Source: Oscillospiraceae bacterium (GTDB lineage: Bacteria > Bacillota > Clostridia > Oscillospirales > Oscillospiraceae). Taken from it: a DNA stretch of 6,101 bases. Under the pieces are notes generated by a model. The model was not told the origin of the DNA, did no database searches, and worked only from the letters and a program-made list of their open reading frames with translations. Shown here piece by piece: positions 6,006-6,101 of the stretch (position 1 is its first letter; every line of letters starts with the position of its first letter). The translations under genes and the position numbers were made by a program. Location of the stretch: the NCBI GenBank assembly GCA_016296635.1, contig JAEDIZ010000121.1:1-6101 (forward strand), given 5' to 3'.

Positions 6006-6101
6006 AGGCAGTTCTCCTTTCTACAGAACGCTTTGGTTCCATAATTTAGGCCTCGCTCCGCAACCCCAGACCCATTGAAATACAAGGAAAACCGGTAGAA
6101 A
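6006..6101 (-). other. Leader region of capA and edge of the window
   Basis: These 96 bases upstream of capA carry its ribosome binding site but no convincing promoter; the AT-rich word TAAATTAT near 6048-6041 has no suitable -35 box. One minus-strand frame is open from the window edge to a TAA at 6048-6046 and reads STGFPCISMGLGLRSEA, which could be the last residues of an upstream gene 40 bases before capA. It is too short to identify, and another frame is open to a TAG at 6023-6021. The operon may begin outside the window. Confidence 0.3.

Noticed and set aside
5070..6044. Plus-strand open frame of 324 codons
   Set aside because: It is antisense to capA, whose metal-binding motifs are unmistakable; its composition is that of a shadow frame in GC-rich coding DNA.

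Overview
The window looks like chromosomal DNA from an anaerobic Firmicute of the Clostridia type, probably an uncultured gut member. This is an inference from the AAGGAGG-type ribosome binding sites, GC-moderate genes set against an AT-rich intergenic region, a TTGACA/TATAAT promoter style, and a gene repertoire aimed at carbohydrate use (ROK regulator, CBM9-like protein, GPH-family sugar symporter). There are no rRNA or tRNA genes, CRISPR arrays or insertion sequences.

Left unit (+ strand, 1-2154). An AT-rich upstream region carries a near-consensus promoter at 195-223. It drives a ROK-family transcriptional regulator (259-1527) and, 21 nt later behind a textbook Shine-Dalgarno, a cytosolic single-domain CBM9-like carbohydrate-binding protein (1549-2154). 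The ROK protein has a winged-helix N-terminus and an intact zinc motif, but it has lost the kinase aspartate, so it is a sensor and not a sugar kinase.

Middle (2155-2465). A convergent spacer without a convincing gene. A strong hairpin at 2404-2442, with T-rich flanks on both sides, probably terminates both transcription units.

Right unit (- strand, 6005 to 2466). The order of transcription is a CapA-type metallophosphatase (6005-4791), a GPH-family sugar:cation symporter (4751-3439), then a LysR-family regulator (3374-2466). The transporter gene is broken twice, by an in-frame TAG at 4227-4229 and by a one-base deletion near 3599-3600, yet its overall length and family motifs are otherwise preserved. 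It therefore looks like a recent pseudogene between intact neighbours. The lysR gene has its own likely promoter (-35 at 3418-3423, -10 at 3395-3400), and a perfect 11-bp inverted repeat (3407-3432) covers the -35 and most of the spacer.

No clear new defence or mobile system is visible. The most interesting points are the doubly inactivated transporter, the palindrome sitting on the lysR promoter, and the pairing of a signal-less CapA-type phosphatase with a sugar symporter.
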